This document shows, piece by piece, positions 12,301 to 23,044 of a stretch of 64,000 nt of DNA. This DNA comes from Cyanoderma ruficeps (Eukaryota > Chordata > Aves > Passeriformes > Timaliidae). A model generated the notes under the pieces. The model had not been told where the DNA came from and made no database searches. It worked only from the letters and a program-made list of their open reading frames with translations. The stretch spans positions 8,163,089 to 8,227,088 of the forward strand of contig VZDJ01000219.1 in NCBI GenBank assembly GCA_008694505.1, in the 5' to 3' direction. Numbering within the stretch: position 1 is the stretch's first letter; each line of letters begins with the position of its first letter. The position numbers were made by a program, and so were the translations under genes.

Positions 12301-12661
12301 ATTTTCTTCCTGCTTGCCCCTGCAGAACGGACCAACCTTAATTATCCCACAGCATTGACCCAAATTTATTAGAAAATTGAGGGACTATCACACTAAGCTG
12401 AAAGTCTGATGCCACATCAAAGTTATGTCGTGGCAGTGTGTCCCTGCAGCCAGGGCTGCACTGCACAGGGGCTCTCTGGGACTGGAACACACAGCAGCCT
12501 CGCAGGAATCGACACCACAGCTCAGTCTGCTGTTCTCCTGTCTCTGCTCTGGGCTCCCAGCACCCTCCAAAGTCACAGCTGAGGACTCACTAGAGCTGCT
12601 GAGTGCCATGAAGGTGAAAGACAGCATCCACAAAGCCTCCGGGACAACAGGGTGTATCCAC
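9307..12661. other. Unique non-coding stretch, nothing coding seen
   Basis: No gene recognised. A perfect donor consensus (CAG|GTAAGT) lies at 11355-11363 on the + strand, but no convincing acceptor or open frame precedes it. It could be chance or the end of a non-coding first exon. A T10 run lies at 10956-10965. The rest is mixed unique sequence. Confidence 0.5.
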
Positions 12662-12785
12662 AGGCACAGTGCACTCGACTCATGGAGTGGAAGTCTGAGG
12701 ACCACTGAGCATGAACTTGGTGTTGGGGGACCAGGGCTCAGAAGAGACCTTGAACAAGTTATTCACCTCCTCTGTATCACAAAAG
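12662..12785 (+). mobile_element. Probable decayed MIR copy
   Basis: GTGCACTCGACTCATGGAG followed by TGGAAGTCTGAGGACCACTG resembles the MIR head ('gcactagactgggagtcaggagacctggg'). Then AGAGACCTTGAACAAGTTAT and TCACCTCCTCTGTATCA resemble the core 'tgaccttgggcaagtcacttcacctctctgtgcctca'. The order is right, but divergence is high and the middle is disrupted. Confidence 0.45.
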
Positions 12786-14570
12786 CTGAGATCACCTCCA
12801 GTAGCTGCTCCATTCCAGAATCTAATCTGAGATTAATTTAAAGCTAGTAGCTACAAGGGTATTTCCACATGCAACTTCCACCAGTGTGAAGCCTAGATTG
12901 CAAGGCTCAATATAGGTAGGATCCAGACAAGAGAATTAATTAAAACCCAATCATAAATCACTGTAATTAGAAATAAAATAAATGTGAGAAATAGCCTTAA
13001 TGAGAGAACTGTTCATGAATACAGAAGAGACAAATCATGCAAATGGGTCTCAGTGCAGAGGTCGTGCATTGTCCTGTGAAGTGCATTTCCCAATATCCAA
13101 AGTGTTTGGAAGCATTAAAGCCTCTGTGGCTTTTTGTTCCATTTTTTAGTGCCATGCCTGTCCTTGTACATGCCCAGAGCAGTGGCAGCTTATGAATACA
13201 ATCAGTCTGGGCTGATGCACATACAACCATCCTATTTAAAGTATTGCACTTTCGGAGGTGTTGCTGGGATTGAGAGCTGAGCTGAGGGACAGAGGCAGCT
13301 GCACAGCAGATCTGCGGTACAGCAGAGCTCCTTGCTGGGAAAATACATGTTGTTTTATGTATGATATGGGATTATGGCTGGAACATCAAATGTTCACCAT
13401 AAACACAGCTCACTGACCATGCAAAGCACCACTGCTGCAGCACTGTGCTGCCATGCAGGCAGAGGTGCCTTGATTGAGCAGTGCTCTTTCTGGGAATTGA
13501 TGGGAAATCACGATGTTCAGTGAGTGAAATAATCTTTGCATAGAGGGTCATTCAAGTGAAAGGTGCCAATTTTACCCAAATAACAAGGAATTGTTACAAA
13601 TCCTGTTTCTAAGACAGTTTTTTTTTTCCCTTCAAGAAACAAACATTCTACATATTGAACCAACATTATTAAAATGCATTGCTGAGTCTGCCTATGAATG
13701 AGATCCTGAGCTAGCCTAATCCTCTGCTCCTGCTGGGCCCAAGGAGATGCTCAGACCCCAGCAGGTGACATTTCTGAGGACATCTTGGGCCCAACAAGCT
13801 CACACAAACCAATACAGCCTTAGAGCTGAAGGATGTCGAGGCTTGTGTTTAGGTTTTGCACCTGTGGTTAAGTCTGAGGACTTAAAGAGAAAACACTGCC
13901 AGATGCCCAACTCTCACTATGAGCCAAGCACCCATCCTCTGAAATTATCAACAGTAAATCCCTGGTCTAGGGAACTAGTACAGTAGGAGTCAGACATGCT
14001 ACACAGCCTCCTAAATGTCCTTAAACAGCATTTGGAAGATTTATTTCTCATTTGGAAGATTGTTTATACTGTGGCAGTACCCAAAGGCTCCAGTTAGGAT
14101 TGGAGCCCTATCGTGGCAGATACTGTACAAACACATAAGAAATTATTCTCCTCTGTGCCTTCTTCCTCAAGCACCTGCAATTTTGCTAGAGATGAAGCTT
14201 GGAAAATACTGGAAACTGCCCTAAAGGGAACTCATAGGCTGCAGCAATGCAGATGTACAGCCCAACAGCTCTGAAATGCTGACACCTTTAAAGCAACTAT
14301 ATAGTGCATATCAGCAATACCTGCAGCTCTGTGAGCTATCAGATCTACCCATTTAGACAAGGAAACACTGAGTCAAACTGCAAAATATTTGAAAACATTT
14401 TTTTTCAAACTCTTAGTTCTATCTTCATTAGTGATTGTTTTACAGTGAAGTAATGGAGCGGGAAAATTATGTACTTAATATACCAAGTAGCCAACTGAAA
14501 GTAGCTATTTAAATTCATGTGCTGCTCAGCTCCAAATCTAATAGAATTTGCTTCTTTTTATTTTTGTCAG
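12786..14570. other. Unique sequence upstream of the best exon candidate
   Basis: No gene seen. An octamer ATGCAAAT is at 13037-13044. A 10-bp inverted repeat (TGGGCCCAAG at 13734-13743, CTTGGGCCCA at 13784-13793) encloses 40 bp. A T-rich run is at about 13617-13627. Confidence 0.5.
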
Positions 14571-14627
14571 CTTCTTTGCTGGGATGTATCAGTCTATCAT
14601 TCAGGGGGCGATGCCCACTTTCATCAG
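14571..14627 (+). other. Candidate internal exon (57 nt) with complete splice signals
   Basis: A branch-point-like TCTAATA lies with its A at 14541, 29 nt before the AG. The pyrimidine tract CTTCTTTTTATTTTTGTCAG ends at 14570. The donor is CAG|GTAAGA at 14628. The block is 57 nt, a multiple of three, and open in all three frames. Frame 0 reads LLCWDVSVYHSGGDAHFHQ and frame 1 reads FFAGMYQSIIQGAMPTFI plus split codons. I recognise neither. This is the most complete exon signature found in the window. It is compatible in frame 0 with the block at 16506. It could be an exon of an unrecognised gene, a long non-coding RNA exon, or chance. Confidence 0.4.
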
Positions 14628-16505
14628 GTAAGAACACTTCATGGTATTATCCACCTGCCCAGAGAAGCTGGCTAAAATATCTGACTCCCATGGGTCATTC
14701 CAGTCTGCAGAAATAATTAACAGTAAAGTCTGATATCTCTGACACAATCCTGTTTGCTTTCACATTATGTACAAAGCCTTGTTTCTCTTCACACACCGGG
14801 AACGAAGCAGCAGGAGAGAGCTCCAAGTCCTTTTTTAGCCAGCAAAAAGCTGCATTCAGCATTTTCTCAAGGCTGTGCTGCCAGTGCCTGTCTCTGGCTG
14901 CTTACACTGATGATCTGATGCTGCTCTGCCAGGGCACAGAGCAGCACCCTGGGAACCCCTACAACCCCCCTGAGTGGGGACTTCAGCTGGTGGATGTGGT
15001 GGGTGCTCTGCCATAGGAAAGGGCACATCAAACACTGATACTTCCCCAAAAGGCAGCTCAACACAAAGGCTTGCTGTGCCTAAGCAATGCCTGGATTTCA
15101 CACAACACCTAACAATACAAATTATACTTTCTATAAGGAAATAGACTTTCTAGTAGACAATAAGTTTCTGTTGTCTATACAGCAAATTAAAAGAACGGGC
15201 AGAGACACAATCCTGGGTGGCTTTGAGGTCACTGAAGTGCTTTGGGGTGTGAGGAAGGAAGGAGAACGTTGCTCTGATACTGACAGGACCCACCTCTGCA
15301 GCCCCTGATCAATGCCAGCTACATCTGAAGCCTCTCCCCTTGCCTGACCCAGAGGAGGGAGTTTAAAAGGCCAATATTTTGGCACTGTAACCATCTGACT
15401 GAGGCTCTCACACACATAAAAATTTGAGGCACTCAGCTGCCTGGCACCAAAACATAGGCAGCTCAAAAGCACAGCATGGCGTGTGCCTCTTCTTTGTGTT
15501 CAGTTCTGCTCTTCTCTTGACACAAAGTGCTTCAAGGTTCAAACCTTGTCGCTGCCTGTATTTATGTATTTTTATTTTTTTTTAATTTCGTCATGTATTG
15601 CCACCATCCTAGTTCCATTGTAGCCCACATGCTGAGGCAACATCCCACTGTTTTACTGCTTCCTCCCAGACTGTGGGCTGCATCTCTCAAACATGCACTC
15701 ACATGCACAGAAGTCAGCCCTGCGTGAGCCTGCGTGACCCTGCGCAAGTTGTTTCAGGACCACAAATTCCTCACCACCCCACACTGCTGTGCTTTGCACA
15801 CGGAAGACATTTGCATTCAGATAAGTCTTTAAAACTCCTTTTGCATTTGTTACAAGAGCCATCATCAGAAAGGTGGTGTAAATCAATGTGCTGAGGGTGG
15901 GATATATTGATTTCTCCCTGAGGTTTATTTGCAGTATGGCTGAGAGACCTAATATTACGAGACAATAAATTGAGCCATCTCCCCACCCAGGGGCAGTTTG
16001 GAAAGGGTTACAAGGGTGCAAGTGAAGCACAACAAAGCAGGCAGAGTGTTACCTGCAGCCAAGGCATGAGAGAAACATCCCCAAAATGCAGCCAAGTGCC
16101 AGCAGCAGCAGCAGATTAGGCCCTGCAGTAGAAGCCGCTCCATAGAGCGACAGGCTACACACCACAGGAAACAAGGCAACTTTTTTTCCTTGTTTAAACA
16201 AGTTATTTCCCTCGTTATGTTTGAATCATGGGAAGAGCTTCTCCATGCCTGCTCCAGCAGCTGGTGCTGGCACAGCCCAGCCAGCCCTGCTCAGCGAGGA
16301 GATGCTGAAAGCCCAGTGGGGGACAAGGGCAGGACAGGGCACTTAACCTGCCCTAGGGGCCTGTCACAGGGCAGGGGTCTCCTCCTGGCCCCCAGGCAGA
16401 GGGGACAGACACGGGATTGTCCCCCAGAGACAGCCCCTCAGCACTGTGCCCTGGGCAGGAAAAGCACCTTTGTAATGTTCCTTACCTCCATTTTCCTTTA
16501 CTCAG
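14628..16505. other. Non-coding stretch (intron in the candidate model)
   Basis: No other gene seen. A 10-bp unit beginning CCTGCG repeats three times at 15719-15748 with drift. An octamer ATTTGCAT is at 15809-15816. Several overlapping frames on both strands around 15.6-16.2 kb have no recognisable domain. Confidence 0.45.
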
Positions 16506-16590
16506 GAGTGCACCAGTGCCTCCCTCCTGAAGGCAGCTGTGGTAATAATAACGAACCTGACCACAAATGGCATTAGGGGAGTTACCCCAG
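16506..16590 (+). other. Candidate internal exon (85 nt)
   Basis: The acceptor is strong (CCTCCATTTTCCTTTACTCAG ending at 16505, with possible branch adenines at 16474 or 16484). The donor is CAG|GTAAAG at 16591, which is acceptable but not ideal. Only the frame starting at the first base is open. It includes KAAVVIITNLTTNGIRGV and leaves one base for the next exon. The frame fits frame 0 of the 57-nt block upstream and the block starting at 16664 downstream. I do not recognise the peptide. Confidence 0.3.
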
Positions 16591-16663
16591 GTAAAGCCAG
16601 GGGTGCTCTATCCATGAGAACACAGAGATCTCCTGTGTTCCTCCCTCACATCAATCTCCTCAG

Positions 16664-17430
16664 CTCCCAGGATGTCTCCTGCCAATTCAGGGTCCCCTTC
16701 CAAGGAAAGGACAAGGGCAAGGACACACCAGAAACACCAGCATGGGTCAGTAACAAGACTGGGGACAAAACTTTCCCAGTCCCTTAGACTGAGTGGTCCT
16801 GTTTCTTGTACATCCCTGCTTTTTAAAGGGAAAATGGGATTGTGGTGTTGGTTGTTTGCTCAGTCCTGGGGAACGGTTTGGAAGAGGCCCCTCACTGTGC
16901 CAAGATGGACATGCTGTGTTCTTTCAGGGAGCCACAAGAGCCAAGAAAAACAGCTCCAAGATCAGCACAGGGGACACACTTCAACTGCTTCCACAGGGAG
17001 GCAGAAACACTTCCAGGGGCTGGAATGTATTGGACTGTGCAAATGTGGGGTTTAGTCTACGGCTTCAGGAAATTAATTTCTACTGTTCAGTTTAATTTAC
17101 AGTTTCCCTCTTGCTCCGTGGGCCCTGTGATGGTCATTTGTCACCACTGCTCAGAAGAAAGGTGATTTTCAGGAAAGCAATGAGGCATTGGACAAGCTCT
17201 CCAGTTAAGTGTGGAAACATCACACGCTGTCAAATAACAGAGCTGTAAAAGCAGCAACACCTCTCCAAGTTGTATGGTCACATCTCCGGCAAGTGATGAA
17301 ACCTCCTTTTGTTACGTTAAAGAAAAAGCTCAGGGAGGATATTCTCCAGAGCAGGGAAAAACATAAATAAGCAGGAGAGGATTAGACACTCAGAGACATC
17401 ATGCAAATAAATTGGTGTGGAAATCAGAAA
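16664..17430 (+). other. Candidate terminal exon with open frame to 17055
   Basis: A strong acceptor (CTCACATCAATCTCCTCAG ending at 16663) follows the 16590 donor by only 73 bp, close to the lower size limit for vertebrate introns. With the one-base carry-over from the previous block the frame is open through ATG at 16672 to a stop at 17053-17055, about 130 codons. AATAAA lies at 17406-17411 and could serve as a polyadenylation signal. The peptide is rich in Trp, Cys, His and Ser and shows no domain, which argues against a conserved protein. The end coordinate is inferred. Confidence 0.22.
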
Positions 17431-19894
17431 CTCCTTAATAGAGTCAAATTTTGCAGCCCCGCCTCAGCCCAGCCTCCCTGCAATGGTTCAGCCTTAGGTT
17501 ACATCCTGGTGATAGTATTGCTTTGCCAGTTTGATAATCCTCCCTTCCATGTACTCCAATTTACATAACTGATAGACAAACCCTGCAATTTGCTACAAAC
17601 TTTCCCAAAGCCTATATTGAATGAACTTTTCTTCCCAGGCAATCCAGGCCTGTGTTGAAATCCTGCTGCATTTCCTCACAGAGCAGCCGAGTCCTGCCTG
17701 ACATAACCTGCAGGTGTTTATGTAGTGCAAGAAACAGGCAATGAAAGCAGCACCCTTTTGACCTTGTTGAGTAAAGAGATTGAAAGATTTATAAATATTC
17801 TTTTTTTCAGGAGCTATTAGTGAATAGTGAATCTCCTTGCCACTGAAAAGAGAATAGGACTCCCTCTCTGCAGAATGGGAACATGCTTTCCTTGTTCTGG
17901 TAACCTCCTAACCCTCTGAAGTCTGCTGCTCTCCCATTTTCCCAGTTAAACTCCTCCGACACAAAGAAGATTTAATTCATAGCCTGGACAGCACACAGAG
18001 GTCAGGGGGAAGATGGTGTATGTTACAGTAGGAATAAACTTAACACCCTGGCTCCAGTGGAGAGTGAAATCTAAAAGGAGGTGCAGCCTCCTTCAGTCAA
18101 CACTTCCTTATCACCACTTCTTGTCTTTCTAGATACATCCTGCTCTTCTGGCTCTTCACACAGAAAATACTCTTGCCCAGGCAAAATGAGCCAGTTTTGT
18201 AGTTATGTGGGAGTAATTATAATATATGTGGGTGTCAACCAAAGGGCAACAGAACTGGTTTAACTGGCACACCACAGGGTCTGGCAGAAGGTGCAAGTGA
18301 CACCAGTTTTGGCTTAGTTGTGAAGTCACCATTGTCACCTGCATCACACTGTGCTAAGACATCAGTTTGGTTTCACTCTTGCTAGCCAGCTCTTTGCAGT
18401 TCTGAATGGATAAAATATAGGGCTTATTTCCATGTTGCCTTGTGCAGTTCAAGATCTCATTTTATAAAGCTCACAAATTACAGCCATTTTCCTTTCACAT
18501 TTACCTGTGCTTTCACTTGCATTACACCAGTAAAGGGCTAAAGGCCAAGGCAAAGTTTGCTGTTTGTGATAAACAGGAAGATGCTGACCTTAGACATCAG
18601 AAGGGCTTTCTTTGGTAACTGAAGAGCATCACAACCCTCCTATCTCCTATCCAAACTACCAGCTGTGTATCCTCCAGGCTGACTTCACGAACAGCCAAAG
18701 TAAATCCCATTTGTAGCACAGCTGAGGAGAGATGCAGAGAGACACAAAGTCCCTCATACCAGATGTTAAACAGCACGCCCGTGGTTACAGGAAGAAGCTC
18801 TGACACTGGTTTTGGAGGTTTTGTAAGAGCCTACCTGGATCAACAGGGGAAAATGGAGATTCAGAGTGCTCATAATGATGTGATCGCTTTTTCCTCATAA
18901 CTTGTCCCTGATAACTTGTCACCAAATGAAATGTTTTCTACTCTAAGTTTCTAACATTCTGTCTATAGTTTGAGATGTAAAAGCCACTTCAGGACAGCCA
19001 GTATTTCACATAAGTTTTGCTGATTCTGGCTGTCTCCAGAAGAGACCTGGTCCAACTCCAAGCTAATGTCTTGTGAACAGGCAGGTTGAAAGATGGAAAG
19101 AAAAAAACCCAAGGCCTACCAAAAATAAAAGCAGCTGCCTGGAGGAATTAAATGGCTGAACCTTCAGATTTAAAGCTTGATGATCATCTGTGGCCTTAAA
19201 TGAGTCCAGAGGAGAACATTTCTGAATTCTTGAGGGAATACTGCATGTGGACATTAAAGCTTTAGCTTCCTCACCTGGTTTGCTCCCCAAACACCCACTG
19301 GCTCAAAAATGGTCCTGCAGTACATGAGGGCATTGTGCATTCAGTTCTTAATCTGAATCCTTACAACAGCTGAGAACTGGAAACAATGAAGAGCAGGAAT
19401 AGGACTTGTTGGACTTGCTCCTATTCCCACTCACAGATTTTTTTTCCCTAGCTCCTTTAATTTCAGCAAAAGCTGGATAAGGTTCAGGAGCACCAGTTCA
19501 AACTGGGACAATGCTTAAGCAGGTACTGATTTCACTGGTGTGGGGAAGGCTCAGACTTACAGCTGAGCACATCCTTAGGTGTGATTGCAAGCTGAACATC
19601 ATTATAGAACTCCATCAGAAAGGAATCCATCCCTTTAATCTCAGACATCTGTAGAAGTGACACCTTTTTTGCCCAGGGCAGTATTATGGGTTGTCTCAAT
19701 TTTTATCTGTTTGCACTCTGAGCGAGATTTGTCACATTTCCAGCTGTTCAGAACATCACGTCTCACACTGAAATGGCCATGAAACAAGACAGTGTTTGTA
19801 ATAATTTAAAACAGTCACTTACCCCTAAGCAAGTCATTTGTCTCCGACCAGAACACCAGAGTAATAACCTGGATTAAAGATAGAGCAGTCAAGA
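17431..19894. other. Unique non-coding sequence
   Basis: No gene recognised. A hairpin with 9-bp perfect arms lies at 19396-19404 and 19419-19427 (GGAATAGGA and its complement, loop 14). At 19826-19848 CTAAGCAAGTCATTTGTCTC vaguely resembles the MIR core, but the match is too short to call. Confidence 0.5.
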
Positions 19895-20395
19895 CAAAAA
19901 AAAGGTAAATCAATCACTGCATTAGGATATTTGAAGAATCGTTTGCATGTACTCAGAAAGTATGATACTTGCTATTAAGCCCAGCTGTAGCAGAGTCACA
20001 AATTCATAAATATTCATCAAACAACCTTTTAGCAAAACTCTGCGACTATGATGGTGGCCAGCTACTGAATTCAATCTAATTGAAAATCTGAGAAGTAATG
20101 AAATGATTGCATGTCTGTCTCTTCATTAAATCAGTGTGCAAATTTGCATAGATTAATTTGCGTCAAATTAATAGCTCCACTCCTGGCTGGGAGCCAAGAG
20201 GACTTATGATCAATCTATAGTTTTAATTCAATTCTGCACTCCTAAAATGTTGGGTGGCTTTCGCTGTTTTAGAGACAGAAAATCAGAGCTGAATATGATT
20301 TTTACCACTTCTGCAAATTCTCCCCATTTTTTGGGCTATAGTGATTAATTATAATGAAATGTGCATTATTTAGAAGCAAAAAATAAACATGCAAT
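19895..20395. promoter_or_regulatory. Candidate conserved non-coding element (AT-rich, homeodomain/POU motifs)
   Basis: About 500 bp of repeat-free, AT-rich sequence carries a dense set of developmental-factor-like motifs: a perfect octamer ATTTGCAT at 20142-20149, CAAATTAATAG nearby, GATTAATT twice, several other TAAT/ATTA cores, and TAAATATTCAT near 20010. It has almost no CpG and no coding potential. This texture is typical of vertebrate enhancers near developmental genes. Conservation itself cannot be seen from one sequence, so this is an inference from composition and motifs. Confidence 0.4.
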
Positions 20396-22830
20396 CTCAG
20401 CCTTGGAGAACTGAGGTTTGGTTTCCTTCTCTGGAAGTCATATTGGAAGGCTCAGCCCCTCAACTACCTTGAATTCAAGCACAGGGTGGGGAATGTCTGG
20501 GGCTGATGAGGGTTTTGTGGCCCAGAGCAGCTCCCAAGGCTGGTGGGCCCTGTGTACTCCAGCACAGTCCTGCCTGTCCTTCACCAGGTTCCCAGCTCAT
20601 CATGCTCAACCTTTCCAGAGGATGCAGAATTTGCTGTACCTGTGCTTGATCCCTACAATGTTTTAAATCTTTTCAAACACTCTGATGTTCCATGTGCTGA
20701 GAACTGTCAGGAAAACGATTCCTTCAACCTTCCGTTATTTGAAGTTAATAACAGCAATAGACGGAGCATGCATTTACACTGTCAGCTTGCTTTTATTTTC
20801 TAACCTATTTTTTAAAAAGAAAAACAATCAGGCTTTAATTCAGGACATTTGATTAATCAAACTCAGACCATCTGCTACAGTCCTGTCTCCTGCTGATCTG
20901 CATTGCCTGAAGTCAGTGACATGATGCAGGGCTGCAGTCTCACACTGTCTCTTCCCCTGTCAGCTGTTCTACTGCAGATCTGCTCCTTTCACCCAACACA
21001 CACTGACTGGCCTTTGTTTACTGTGATGACCATTTAGGATAGCTTTGGTGCTAGACAATTTGTATCAAAATACAGGACATGTGCAAACACTGGTTATACA
21101 ACAAATCCTTGTATCTGCATGAAAATAGCACAAACTAAGGAAGTCACACCAAGCCAAAGAAATTCTTTACTAAAAAAAAAACCCCAAATCTCTTCACAAA
21201 CACTTCTAGTAGCAGTGCAATTTTAGTTTCGTCATAGTCTGTGCTTTAAGTCATTAATGAATATCTGCCTTTTTTCTCCTGTGTTCAGAGATGTACTCAG
21301 GAACTCAGAGCAAAGAGCTAGGGTGTCTGAACTTGCACAGCTTGGGGGTTTTAATGGGATTAGATCAGTTTTAGTCTAACAGAGCATGCCCTCACACTGG
21401 ATATGGCAGAACTGAGAGCTGCGACTCACTCATGTTTGTGGGTGTAAACACTGCACTGACCAGATGTGTTGGGAAGGAGAGAAAGGATATGGCCCTTCAA
21501 CAACTCAAACATCCAGGGGATTCATAGCATTTTCCAGAGGCATGTGGGGATAAGCAGCATGCTTAGATGGCAGTAATGAACAGGATAAAGTTCAGTCACC
21601 ATATTAAAACTCAGTTTTGGTGACTCCTGCAGATGGGTGAATGTCATCTCTGTTGACATCAGATGATGGAGTCAAGCTCAGAAATCAAGTAGGAACAGCA
21701 CCTGGAGAGTCAGCTCTCATTTAGTCATCAAAAGCAGCAGGCAGATTATCAGCAGATAGTGCATTAGATATTGAAAATTTGGTTATCTTGTTCCCTGTAA
21801 TTGCGGGATGATGGAGTATCAAAACACTAGTTCCCAAAAAGCTGACCTGGTTTTCATTCTTGTCTTGCTGGTTACATCCAAGATACCTGAGCCTGTTGGG
21901 TTCCTGAATGTCTGAAGATGGGATTCAGCAGGCAATTGTCAAGTCAGGAAACTCTCCAGGAGATTTATTGCTGCATTATCAGAGGATCAGGGCTCTGCTG
22001 AATGCAGCTTGGAAGAAACGAGCCATGCCCTGCCCTGGAAACATATAGGCTAAATAAACAAATTGAGGGAGGAAAAATAGGAGTCCAGGAAGGTGAAGGT
22101 TACAAGAGGAGTGATACCATTCTCATCTTCCAAGAAAGGTGTCCCAATTCATTGCACTCAGTAGTTTCCTTAGAAGCTGCTTTACCAACAGCATCTGCAG
22201 CAAAGAAATGGACAGAAGTCTATATCACACACACCACATGAGGAATTCATGAGAGGTTTGCACCCTAAGCATTAAAAACAAAATAAAAATGTAGTGTTGT
22301 TTGTTATTTGCCACAACAGTAATCAGCAGGGAATATGGATCTCCCTGTACCTCCACAGAAGGCATGAGAGGCAAGCAAAATACATCATTTCCAAACAGGA
22401 CGAGTTTTAACAGGCCAGAAAAGTACTGCAGGCTTGAGTGTGGAATCTCAAGCAAAACAATCCAGATAAAATAAGTTTCTAGCAGTGGTCAGTTGCTGCC
22501 ATGGGTAAGGCACAGCTCTGCACATCCCTGGGTGTGAGGCAGCCCTGGCTGGTACCCGTGGAGCTCCATAAGGAGCTGCACACACTCTGCTCTCTGCAGG
22601 AACAGGATGAGAGATTTCTGACTGCCTTCAATAACAAGCATCCTCCAGCCGCCAAGGCTAATGCAATAAAGTGAATTTCATTCTGGCATAAGAAAAACCA
22701 AGGGAACGACATGATGTATTGGCAAAATTTTAATCATAGAAGGCCAAAGAGGCAGCTTAAAAGAGTTAGCCTGTTATTAATCGGGTCATAGTGATGCAGC
22801 ATTTCAAAACAGGCTTAACACCTGCTAATT
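20396..22830. other. Unique non-coding sequence
   Basis: No gene, transposon or clear regulatory cluster recognised. An A-run is at about 21171-21181. Short frames lack domains. Confidence 0.5.
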
Positions 22831-23014
22831 TCATTTTGGTGCTGCTGAAGCTGAGTCAGCTAACAAAGCCTCTTCTGGATCAAGCACGTTCACAGCAGCA
22901 CAGCAGTTCCTTGCCTTCATGAAAGTGCTTCCTCTCTTTGGTAAGGGCACTAAGAGGGAAGAGGGGAGAAAGGATGATCCCCTCCCTCCTTTAAGCCTGC
23001 CTGTGCAGCCAGAG
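22831..23014 (-). other. Possible terminal exon on the minus strand
   Basis: On the minus strand a very strong pyrimidine tract (CTTCTTTTCCTCTTTCCTC) precedes an AG whose complement is CT at 23015-23016. The frame then runs about 61 codons to a stop at 22831 and ends with the motif LDPEEALLADSASAAPK. No donor or polyadenylation signal was found, and purine-rich tracts produce such acceptors by chance. Confidence 0.15.
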
Positions 23015-23044
23015 CTGAGAGGAAAGAGGAAAAGAAGCATCATG

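Noticed and set aside
19396..19427. 9-bp hairpin as a microRNA precursor
   Set aside because: The stem is far too short for a pre-miRNA (about 22 paired bases needed).
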